Both the position numbers and the translations under genes were made by a program. Positions 43,617 to 51,978 of a stretch of 64,000 nucleotides of DNA are shown piece by piece (the stretch's first letter is position 1; every line of letters begins with the position of its first letter). Below the pieces are notes generated by a model. The model worked only from the letters and a program-made list of their open reading frames with translations. It ran no database searches and had not been told where the DNA came from. The stretch comes from Hyphomicrobiales bacterium (GTDB lineage: Bacteria; Pseudomonadota; Alphaproteobacteria; Rhizobiales; Xanthobacteraceae), in the NCBI GenBank assembly GCA_017305535.1, contig JAFKKN010000011.1:62001-126000 (forward strand), read 5' to 3'.

Positions 43617-44456
43617 GTGCTGTCGAAATGATCATCAGGACAGAGTGACGAGTGGCAAAATGCTAACCCGCCATGGCGCGAGCCGGTCGTTCACTCCAAT
43701 AAGCTGTTGATTGAATATTCCATGGCGGACAATTCTTCGTATCTCAGATCTGAGGCGCATCGGTCAGCCCTGATGGCGTGTTCTTCCGCGATGCCAGTCA
43801 AGCCGCTGCCGATGAGCGATGCCCAACGACAGATCGAGTAGGGGAGGGGGCGATAATCAATTTGTGAGCAGGGTTGAAATGCCGTGATCGTCGAACCACG
43901 GAACTCCATACGTCATCTCGACGGGGCTACTGACTGTTCCGATTCAATGAATTCGACTGCTTTTGATCGAATGGTCCCTCTAGGTTGAAACCTGTCACCT
44001 CCAAAACGAGCTCGGTTGAAGGTAAGATAGTCCACACCGAATCGTGAGCAATATTGAACAGTAACTTCCTTAAATACGGGGCATATTGCGGCTCTTCTTG
44101 AGTGTAATGACGGCTGTTTCCTCATGTTGAGTTCCAGTTCCGTGAGAATTTCAATGAGCCCTCGCCAACGGATTGCATCCCTCGTTGATACGCACTCTGC
44201 ATCCCTTGCTACCTCAATCGCCTGTCTAAAAGTTCCGCCAAGGGAACTTCTAACCGACTCCCATGCAATACGGAAAAGAGGTCGTGGCTGGATAGAGAAC
44301 ACCCAGTTCTCGACCTGACGCTCGCCGCGGATGAACCTCGAGACAGGATACGAGTCTAAGACCAAGGACACACCAAAGATATTTGCCAATTTGCTCCAGG
44401 GGTGATCGGGCGATTTCCCTAAAGGCTGTGGTTTGCCTAGAGACCAGGAGGGTCGA
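43617..44456. other. Low-information region with one possible minus-strand ORF (43913-44554)
   Basis: No confident gene lies here. A minus-strand frame stays open from 44554 to 43913, but its first part overlaps the well-supported LuxR-type gene. The remainder (reading DSYPVSRFIRGERQVENWVF) looks somewhat protein-like but has no good start with a ribosome site and no family that I recognise. Base composition is less GC-rich than its surroundings. Confidence 0.35.
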
Positions 44457-45239
44457 ATGAGGCGGCATGAATCTTTTGGAACGATTCTGATTGGGAAAAG
44501 CGTACTCATACGAGAGGGCATCGTCCGAATCCTGCGAGCGAAGAATTTTCGCATCCTGGCTTCGGTCTCCTGTCTCGATGAATTGCCCGCGGCGGCCAGA
44601 TCGCAGCAATTGCTGTTTCTGATCGTTCACACCAATGATGATTTCAATCTCGCTATCGAGCAGATCGAGCTCGTGAGAAATCAATATTCGAGTGGACGGA
44701 TCGCGGTTGTGGCCGATCACTATCGGCAGGCAGAACCCGATATGGCATTTCAAGCAGGTGCCGCCGGTTATTTCGTCAGCGCCATGTCTTGCGACGCATT
44801 CATCAAATCCATCGAACTGGTGATGATGGGTGAAACGGTCTTTCCGCCGACGTTTTTGTCATCGCCTTCTGTTGTCGGAAGTGAATCTCAACACAAAACG
44901 GTGCTCTCCGGCGAGAGCGAGCGGGCGATTATCGTTGCCACCGAAGATACCGCAGCACCGCAGCTCTCCCCGAGAGAGTTGGCGATCTTGCGTTGTCTGA
45001 TTGAAGGCAGCTCCAACAAGGGGATTGCCCGAAAGATCGACATAGCCGAAGCAACCGTAAAGGTTCATGTCAAGGCGATCTTACGGAAGATTCGAGTTCA
45101 GAACCGAACGCAAGCGGCGATCTGGGGGTTGAACAACGTGTTGCCGGTGCAACCCGCGAATAGTAATTCCCTTCTTCCGGCCGTCGATGCGAACGAATCG
45201 CTTTCAACTTCGATTGCATTGGTTTCAGCGGTCAAATGA
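44457..45239 (+). CDS. LuxR-family regulator with degenerate receiver domain
   Basis: The 260-residue protein has a NarL-like layout: receiver-like residues 1-125 (TILIGKSVLIREGIVRIL) and a C-terminal LuxR HTH (LSPRELAILRCLIEGSSNKGIARKIDIAEATVKVHVKAIL). The phosphorylatable Asp seems to be missing: the strand that should end in Asp reads LFLIVHTNDDF. CAGGAGG precedes the ATG at 44457. No kinase gene is nearby. It neighbours the secretion and exopolysaccharide genes and may control them without phosphorylation. Confidence 0.85.
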   Translation: MRRHESFGTILIGKSVLIREGIVRILRAKNFRILASVSCLDELPAAARSQQLLFLIVHTNDDFNLAIEQIELVRNQYSSGRIAVVADHYRQAEPDMAFQAGAAGYFVSAMSCDAFIKSIELVMMGETVFPPTFLSSPSVVGSESQHKTVLSGESERAIIVATEDTAAPQLSPRELAILRCLIEGSSNKGIARKIDIAEATVKVHVKAILRKIRVQNRTQAAIWGLNNVLPVQPANSNSLLPAVDANESLSTSIALVSAVK

Positions 45240-45366
45240 ATCGTATCTCCGTGACAGCGAGCCAGAGGTCTGGTGCGCCGTCTCGGAGTATGATCCGGTA
45301 ACGTTGGCATCGTCACATCAAGCGATGGTCACGCCTCCAAGCATTCGTCGGGCGGAGCTGTGACGT

Positions 45367-46791
45367 CTATCGCTCCCGTAGAGCGTCGCGTCGGTATTTT
45401 GCCAGCGGCGAGAGCAGATAGCTGATAATTCTGCGCGAACCGGTCTTGATCTCGACCGTCACGGCCATTCCGGGGCTCAGTTTGACGAGCTTTTCGTCAA
45501 TCTGCATGTCCGTGCGATCAAGCGAAATACGCGCAGCATATTCAAGCTCCTGACCTCGCGGCTCGCTGGTGCTTCCCGTGTCTGCGTTTCGACCATTCGA
45601 CCGGGTCGGCTGCTTGTCGCGCGTTATGGCGTCCGACGACAAGCTGATCACGTCGCCATGAAGGAGCCCATAGCGTGTGAAGTTGAAAGTATCGACTTTG
45701 ATTTCCACCTTCTGACCGGCATGGACGAATCCGATGTCGCGGTTAGATACCATGGCTTCGATTTCAAGCGGCGCTTGGGTCGGAACCACTACCGCGAGTG
45801 CTTGAGCAGGGGTTACCACACCGCCAACGGTATGAACCGCAAGCTGTTGAACGACACCATCGACTGGCGCGGTCAGGCGCTGGAGTTTGGTCCGCTGTTC
45901 CGCTTTGATAACGTCTTGCTTGAGGCCGGAAACCCTTTGCTCTGCCTTCGACAGCGCATCATAGACGGTGCGCCGATTTTCCGCGACGGCCTTTTCGTTC
46001 GTCTCCTTCAGTAGAGCGACGGCAGCGTCGGCCTCACGAAGCTTGCTCTGCTGCACGACGACTTCCTGCTGGAGACCAACGAGATCCTGTAATTCGGTGA
46101 GATAGACGACCTTCGATGCCAATCCCTTATCAAGCAGACCCTTATGAATATCGACGCGCTCGCGCAGCACCGGTATGGTGGCTTGAATCTTCGCGATATT
46201 GGCGGATGTCGTGGCCCTTTCGGCTTCCCGCTGAGTTAACTGGCGTCCGATTGCCGCGATCTTGGCGTCCTGTTCGGCGCGCTCGCTGAGCAAAAGTTGA
46301 CGCTGGGTCTCGATCTGAGCCTGGCTTGCGTCCTGAGGCGGACGGAACGCGACGAGAGGATCGTCGGCAAGCGCCGCGCGCAAGCGTGCGGCATCGAGTT
46401 CGGCGCCGATCATATCGCTCTTCTGGCGTTCCTGATCCGCCTCGGTCATGGTGGAGTCGAGTTCGATCAGGGTGTCGCCGGCCTTGACGGTTTGACCATC
46501 CCGCACATGGACCGCACGAACCACGCCAGTCTCGAACGGCTGGATCAGCTTGGTTCGCCCGCCGGGCACGATCTTGCCCGTCGACGTTGCGACGATGTCC
46601 ACGCTTCCGAGCGAAGCCCACGCCAGCGCAACGCAAAAGACAGCGATGATGCTCGCTCCGATCGCGCGTCCGACCGGTGAGGGCGGTGTCTCCGCGATTT
46701 CGAGGGCCGCGGGCAGAAACGCGATCTCGGCCTCACGGCGACGGACCTCGGTTCTCGGAAAAGCGATGATGTTCTTGTTACCGGGAGTCAT
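45367..46791 (-). CDS. Type I secretion membrane-fusion protein (HlyD family)
   Basis: The 474-residue protein has one N-terminal membrane helix (GRAIGASIIAVFCVALAWAS, about 50-70), the biotinyl-lipoyl-like hairpin (VDIVATSTGKIVPGGRTKLIQP), a long coiled coil (about 120-300) and C-terminal beta domain ending GSRRIISYLLSPLAKY, typical of PrtE/PrsE. It bridges the ABC exporter to an outer-membrane TolC-like channel, which is not encoded here. The start at 46791 lies inside the end of the ABC exporter gene; an in-frame ATG at 46824 is the alternative. Confidence 0.9.
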   Translation of the reverse strand: MTPGNKNIIAFPRTEVRRREAEIAFLPAALEIAETPPSPVGRAIGASIIAVFCVALAWASLGSVDIVATSTGKIVPGGRTKLIQPFETGVVRAVHVRDGQTVKAGDTLIELDSTMTEADQERQKSDMIGAELDAARLRAALADDPLVAFRPPQDASQAQIETQRQLLLSERAEQDAKIAAIGRQLTQREAERATTSANIAKIQATIPVLRERVDIHKGLLDKGLASKVVYLTELQDLVGLQQEVVVQQSKLREADAAVALLKETNEKAVAENRRTVYDALSKAEQRVSGLKQDVIKAEQRTKLQRLTAPVDGVVQQLAVHTVGGVVTPAQALAVVVPTQAPLEIEAMVSNRDIGFVHAGQKVEIKVDTFNFTRYGLLHGDVISLSSDAITRDKQPTRSNGRNADTGSTSEPRGQELEYAARISLDRTDMQIDEKLVKLSPGMAVTVEIKTGSRRIISYLLSPLAKYRRDALRER

Positions 46792-49510
46792 GGATACCCG
46801 CTTGCAGATAGTGGAGCTTCGCATAGCGTCCGTTCGAGCGGATCAACTCGTCGTGGTGGCCGTCTTCGACGATGCGGCCTCGCTCGATGGTAATGATGCG
46901 GTCGGCGTGGCGCACCGTCGAAAGACGATGGGCGACGACGAACACCGTTCGCCCGGCGGCAATGCGCTTCATATTCTGTTGGATCGCGCGCTCGCTTTCG
47001 TAGTCGAGAGCGCTGGTCGCTTCGTCAAGGATCAGAATGCGCGGGTCCGTGATAAGGGCGCGCGCGATCGCAATGCGCTGCCGTTGTCCGCCTGAAAGAC
47101 TGCTCCCGCGTTCACCGACGATGGTGTCGTAGCCTTCGGGAAGCTCCAGGATGAAATCATGGGCACCGGCGAGTTCGGCCGCGGCTATGATGCGCTCCAT
47201 GGAGACCGCAGGGTCCGCCAACGCGATGTTCTCGCGAATTGAGCTGTTGAACAGGACGTTCTCCTGCAACACCACGCCGGTCTGCCGGCGAAGCCAGGCG
47301 AGATCCACCATGGCCAGATCGACGCCGTCGATCAGGACACGTCCGCTTTCCGGCACGTAAAGGCGTTGAATCAGCTTGGCGATGGTGCTCTTGCCGGAGC
47401 CCGACGAGCCGACCACGCCAACGACCTGACCCGGCTCGACGGCGAAAGATACGTCGTGCAGAATCTCCGGACCGTCAATGCGGTAGCGGAAGTTCACATG
47501 GTCGAACGTGATCTGTCCGCGAATTGCCGGGAGCGCGGCGCGACCGGGACTAAAGCTTGCTTCCGGGATGGTGTTGAGAATATCGCCAAGCCGATCGATC
47601 GATAGACGTGCCTGATGAAAATCCTGCCAGAGCTGCGCCAGCCGCAGCACCGGCTGGTTCACACGCGTGGCCAACATGTTGAATGCGACAAGCTCGCCGA
47701 CGCTCATCTCGCCGCCGATCACCAGCTTGGCGCCGAAGTACAATATCGCGGCGATCACCAGCTTGTTGATGGTCTGCACCGCCTGACTAGCGGTGTTGTT
47801 CAAGCTGAGGACGCGGAAGCTTGCAGTGACATAAGCGGCAAGTTGTTCTTCCCAGCGACGTTGCATTTGCGGTTCGACCGCCATGGATTTGAGCGTTTCC
47901 ACGCCCGTGACGCTCTCCACGAGAAAAGCCTGATTTTCGGCACCGCGATTGAATTTTTCGTTGAGGCGCCGGCGAAACAGCGGCGCTGCTCCGGCGGAGA
48001 TCCCGATATAGAATGGGAACGACGCCAGAACCACGAACGTCAACAGCGGAGAGTAGTAGAACATCACGGCGAGGAAAACGAACGTAAACAGAAAGTCGAT
48101 TACGAGCGTCAGAGCCGAACTGGTCAGAAATTCGCGGATATTCTCGAGTTCGCGTACTCTCGCCACCGAGTCCCCGACCCGCCGTGCCTGAAAGTAAGCG
48201 ATTGGCAATGCCATCAGGTGCCGGAACAGTCGGGCGCCGAGCTCGACGTCGATTCGGTTTGTCGTATGCGCGAATACATAGACTCGCAGCGTGCCGAGAA
48301 TAGCCTCGAAGATTGTCAGCGCGACCAGACCGATAACCAGAACATCAAGCGTGCTCATACTCTGATGCACGAGAACTTTGTCGATCACGACCTGAAAGAA
48401 CAGTGGCGATATCACGCCAAACAACTGAAGGAAGAACGACGCGAGCAGCACCTCACCCAGGAGGCGCCGGTACTTGTGAATCGCCCCCAGAAACCAACTG
48501 ATGTCGAATCGGCGTGAGAGGTCGGTCAGAGAGGCGCGGCGTGCCATCAGGACCACGTCGCCGTCCCAAATGGCTTCGAGTTCAGCCCGTGTGATCGTTT
48601 CGGGTTGCGGAACCGTTGGCCATTGAATCAGCAACGTCTCATCGACAAGCTTGCCGAGGATCAGAAAACGGCCATCGCGCAGAACGGCAATTCCCGGCAA
48701 TGGAGTGACGGCGAGTCGATCCCAGCCGGTTTTCTGTAGCCGCGCCTTGAGTTTGAAATCTCTCGCGCAACGCAACATATCGGTGACACCGACCCGTGGA
48801 GTGCCGAGCCGATGTCGGATTTGTTCCGGATCAGCTCCGATGCCATGACATCGCAGCAATGTCACTAAGGCGAGCAAGCCGGAATCATCGGCCTTCGCGA
48901 TTTCCGTGTCTGGTGCGAAAGCGAAGGTTTCGCTTCTATCGTCTCGGCGCGGACCTTGCACGAGTTCTCGCGCGCGGGCGAAGACCTCGGTCAAGGTGCG
49001 GCGGAGGCGGACGATCAGGCCGTCCTTGTCGGTATTGCCCTCGAAAAGATGACGAGCGCGTCCAGCGAAGGTACGCCCACCGGCAGACGCGCTGTCGAGA
49101 ACATGTTGAATGCGTTGCATGAAACCGGACGATCCCGCTGAAATCACGCGGCCATCCCAAATCGCTTCGAATTCAGCGCGTGTAATCAATTTCGGCTGCG
49201 ACGAACTGGGATACAGCACCAGCGCTCCGTTATCGTCAGCTCGTCCAAGAAGTAGAAATCCCCCATCGCGCAACGCCGCTATTCCGGGCAGCCGCATGCG
49301 AACCAGGTGCTTCCAATGAGTTGTGTGCGAGCCGACAGCGACACCGAGCTGTCCGGCGCAGCGAAGCATGGAGCGGATGCCGATCGTCGTCGTTCCGCAA
49401 CGTTCGCGGATCTGATCGAGTGCGGCATTCACGCCCTGAAGACGAAGGAACAGCCATAAGGCAAGGAGCCCTGCGTCTTCCGTCTGAACGTTATCATTTT
49501 GCATCGCCAT
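46778..49510 (-). CDS. Type I secretion ABC exporter with two tandem C39-like domains
   Basis: The 910-residue protein has two homologous N-terminal C39-peptidase-like domains (about 12-126 and 208-324; both contain LRDG-F-LLG/ILG and ITRAE-EAIWDG), a six-helix ABC membrane domain (about 335-620) and an ATPase domain with GSSGSGKST, LSGGQRQRIAIARAL and ILILDEATSALD. The peptidase Cys is absent in both (DAGLLAL and DSGLLAL replace ECGLA), so the domains should bind substrate, not cut it, as in HlyB. HlyB and PrsD/PrtD-type exporters have one such domain or none. It forms an exporter with the HlyD-family protein for the adjacent GH16 enzyme. Confidence 0.92.
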   Translation of the reverse strand: MAMQNDNVQTEDAGLLALWLFLRLQGVNAALDQIRERCGTTTIGIRSMLRCAGQLGVAVGSHTTHWKHLVRMRLPGIAALRDGGFLLLGRADDNGALVLYPSSSQPKLITRAEFEAIWDGRVISAGSSGFMQRIQHVLDSASAGGRTFAGRARHLFEGNTDKDGLIVRLRRTLTEVFARARELVQGPRRDDRSETFAFAPDTEIAKADDSGLLALVTLLRCHGIGADPEQIRHRLGTPRVGVTDMLRCARDFKLKARLQKTGWDRLAVTPLPGIAVLRDGRFLILGKLVDETLLIQWPTVPQPETITRAELEAIWDGDVVLMARRASLTDLSRRFDISWFLGAIHKYRRLLGEVLLASFFLQLFGVISPLFFQVVIDKVLVHQSMSTLDVLVIGLVALTIFEAILGTLRVYVFAHTTNRIDVELGARLFRHLMALPIAYFQARRVGDSVARVRELENIREFLTSSALTLVIDFLFTFVFLAVMFYYSPLLTFVVLASFPFYIGISAGAAPLFRRRLNEKFNRGAENQAFLVESVTGVETLKSMAVEPQMQRRWEEQLAAYVTASFRVLSLNNTASQAVQTINKLVIAAILYFGAKLVIGGEMSVGELVAFNMLATRVNQPVLRLAQLWQDFHQARLSIDRLGDILNTIPEASFSPGRAALPAIRGQITFDHVNFRYRIDGPEILHDVSFAVEPGQVVGVVGSSGSGKSTIAKLIQRLYVPESGRVLIDGVDLAMVDLAWLRRQTGVVLQENVLFNSSIRENIALADPAVSMERIIAAAELAGAHDFILELPEGYDTIVGERGSSLSGGQRQRIAIARALITDPRILILDEATSALDYESERAIQQNMKRIAAGRTVFVVAHRLSTVRHADRIITIERGRIVEDGHHDELIRSNGRYAKLHYLQAGIHDSR

Positions 49511-49566
49511 TCCAGCTCAGCTCTCTACGATCACGTGAAACATCTTTCCAGCATCGGAACGGGGCG

Positions 49567-49625
49567 ACGTGCCCAGGCGCGCGAACGCTATCAAGCGGCC
49601 GCAGCAGCGAAACGCCTGGGCACGT
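49567..49625 (-). repeat. Inverted repeat between the GH16 and exporter genes
   Basis: A perfect 13-bp inverted repeat (49567-49579 with 49613-49625; ACGTGCCCAGGCG) encloses 33 nt. It lies 9 bp after the GH16 stop and 56 bp before the exporter start on the same strand. It may partly terminate transcription or protect the GH16 mRNA. Confidence 0.55.
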
Positions 49626-49633
49626 CAGTTGGC

Positions 49634-51058
49634 TTAATGCTGAGGTCGGGTGAAGTACGCTCCGCTCAGCAGCGTCGGGGGCTTGGGTGAAGCGGTGGTG
49701 ATCTGTCCGTTATTTGCCTGACCATACGATCCGCCGCCGGCCAAATACTGACTCAGCAGCGAAAAACTCTGATTGGCGTTGTGCGACGATCCTCCGCCGT
49801 ATGTGCCCGAGAAAGACGTCCCGGTCGTCGCCTGTGTCGGCGAAGTGCTACCGGTCACAGAACCCTGTGTGGTTCCCCCTCCTGCGAGTGTTGAGCTTGA
49901 CGAGCCCCAGCCTCCCCAGCCTCCGTACATGGAATACGACGTCGGTCCGCTACTGCCGCTCTGGCTTGGCGTGGACGGATTGTTGCCGCCCGTTGAAACC
50001 TGCCCGTAGGCCGATCCAATCGTCGGAAGCGTTGTTGTTGTGCTTCCCGCGCCGCTGCCTGAAGAAGTCACCGGCGGCGGATCGGTCTGGACGACGCCGC
50101 TGCCGCTTCCCGGAGCGGTCGTCACTTGCTGCGTATCGGCAGGCGGAGTCACCGGAGTAGTAACGACCGGCGGCGATGTCACGGGCGGGGTCGTGACGGG
50201 TGGGGAGGTCGATGCGGACGGACTAACGTTGGCGCCCGTGACGGTGTAGCCGCTACCCGTTGGTTGATAGAGCTGGATTGAATCGACCTGCATCTGCATC
50301 GACGACGGTGTCGAACTGCCCAGAACGGTATGCCATCCGGCCGTGTTGGAATTGGCGACCTGGTTATCCATGATCAATTCCATCGGCTGGTTCGGAATCG
50401 GCATCTGCGCGCTGGTGACTTGCGCCATCTGCTTTCCGTCGAGATACCAGGTGATGGATTTGCCGGGCACCCAGTCGATGGCGTAGGTGTGGAAGTCGGC
50501 CGTGAGATCGACGCCGGTGTTGACCACCTTGTCGAACTTGCCGTTCGGTGTGTGAAGGTGTGCCGAGAACGCCTGGTTTGCCGGACCGGAGCCGGTGTAC
50601 CCGCCCTCCTGCATATCAATCTCGAAATTGTCGCCGCTGTTGCCAGCGCCTTTCCCCGGCATCAGCCAGAGGCCCGGCCATGCGCCGTCTCCCGCCGGCG
50701 CCTTCATGCTGATCTGAAGATATCCGCCAGTGAATTCGAAATTGCCGTAACTGCTGACAGCGCCAGACGTGATGGGGAACGTCTGCGCAGTCCCCTGATT
50801 GTTACCGCGGACGGGCGCTTGAATCGCCGTGAGATTCAACGTGCCGTTGTTGACCGTGACCTGACTCGGCATGTTGTAGTCGGCGTCGTACTGGCCTCCT
50901 GGCCCATTTCCACCCGATCCATTGCTATTCCACGGCGCGCCCTTGGCCGCATTACTCGTAATGTAATTGTGCCACGTGCTGTTGAGCGTCGTCCCGGAGA
51001 AGTCTTCCTGGAAAACGAGATCGTTCGCGCTGTAACCTGTAGGTGTAGAAAGAGCCAT
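49634..51058 (-). CDS. Glycoside hydrolase family 16 endo-beta-glucanase-like protein, type I-secreted
   Basis: The 474-residue protein has a GH16 domain at about 10-265, with catalytic motif EIDMQE (146-151) and substrate-binding FTGGYLQISMKAP and AWPGLWLMPGKG. Residues about 270-345 are a Thr/Pro/Ser-rich linker (repeats like PPVTTPPVTSPPV), and the C-terminal 130 residues are Gly/Ser/Thr-rich. It has no N-terminal signal peptide and no clear RTX nonapeptides, so export is expected through the adjacent type I system by a C-terminal signal. AAGAGG precedes the ATG at 51058. By analogy with rhizobial ExsH/PlyA it may trim exopolysaccharide. Confidence 0.88.
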   Translation of the reverse strand: MALSTPTGYSANDLVFQEDFSGTTLNSTWHNYITSNAAKGAPWNSNGSGGNGPGGQYDADYNMPSQVTVNNGTLNLTAIQAPVRGNNQGTAQTFPITSGAVSSYGNFEFTGGYLQISMKAPAGDGAWPGLWLMPGKGAGNSGDNFEIDMQEGGYTGSGPANQAFSAHLHTPNGKFDKVVNTGVDLTADFHTYAIDWVPGKSITWYLDGKQMAQVTSAQMPIPNQPMELIMDNQVANSNTAGWHTVLGSSTPSSMQMQVDSIQLYQPTGSGYTVTGANVSPSASTSPPVTTPPVTSPPVVTTPVTPPADTQQVTTAPGSGSGVVQTDPPPVTSSGSGAGSTTTTLPTIGSAYGQVSTGGNNPSTPSQSGSSGPTSYSMYGGWGGWGSSSSTLAGGGTTQGSVTGSTSPTQATTGTSFSGTYGGGSSHNANQSFSLLSQYLAGGGSYGQANNGQITTASPKPPTLLSGAYFTRPQH

Positions 51059-51978
51059 CCGCCATCCTCTTTGATAGATGAGTACCCCCAAATCCCCAAG
51101 CTGCTCTGACCACGAATGATGGCGAGAAAATTGTCGATGATGGCATGAGGTTCGCGCAAGGGCTGGTGCTCGCGGTTGTACTTCGTGTGGGAGTCGTCGT
51201 GCTGCTATCATACAGCGTGTGAGCACTTGTCGATTTTTCGTGACGTGAGAGAAGCTTGCGGCCCGATCTTGCTGCTATGGTTCTTGCTATTTTAACGCGT
51301 TATTCGCCGGAGCTGATTATCCAGTTTTCCCTCATCAACTTTGATGTCAGCGGGCTAAGTAATAGATCGAGGGCGATGATCATGGAGAAATCCTCAGCGC
51401 CGAATCAATCGGCGAGACATTTCCTGATCGGTTTATTACTTCGCTCAGGTTGCATCGATCGAACGATGTCTTTGGTAACGAGCGTCAGCTTCAACCGGTG
51501 ATGGCCGGAGCCACTTGCCGCAAGTGATTTTGTGGGACCGATTTCCGGAAGCTATAATACCGATCGGTGGTTTGCGGGCCTGCGGTTGCCGCTCCCTTCG
51601 GTTTTTCGGTCGGCATCGCCGCGAAGAATAGACTGCGTCCCTCCTGGTTGCGCTCGGATCTGCGGGGGGCCTTACCATAGGATGAAGCCGCTCATTCGCT
51701 GCAATTTACAGTGGCGTTGGCGCGGCATGTGCGAAGTGCGATCGGTTGTATTTACGTGTCGCGCTCGCGCGATTGAACGGGTGTGACGGATAATCGAGTC
51801 CGGCCGATAATGCTGTTCTGCGCCGCTCGGCGCTTAACCCGAAAGGGGTGCCCACGAAGGGAATTTGTGCCTCCGGTCGCGAAGGGTCAGCATGGGGCAT
51901 ACAAGCGCCTTGCTGCGTCGGTTTCTGGCAACGGCACGGCGCTCATCGACGGAAAGTAGCGATAGAAAGTGACGTGCC
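51059..51978. other. Long divergent intergenic region with no evident gene
   Basis: This 920-bp region separates the GH16/secretion genes (minus) from the ExoF-like gene (plus). I see no convincing coding frame. It is AT-richer than its surroundings and probably contains promoters for both directions and regulator binding sites. Confidence 0.5.
51530..51558 (+). promoter_or_regulatory. Candidate sigma-70-type promoter
   Basis: TTGTGG-N17-TATAAT reads toward the ExoF-like gene, about 420 bp upstream of its start. The -10 is perfect and the spacing optimal, but the long leader and the frequency of such matches make it only a candidate. Confidence 0.3.

Noticed and set aside
44124-44318. Small plus-strand frame (64 codons) in the region before the LuxR-type gene
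   Set aside because: No ribosome site, no recognised domain, and it competes with an equally weak minus-strand frame.
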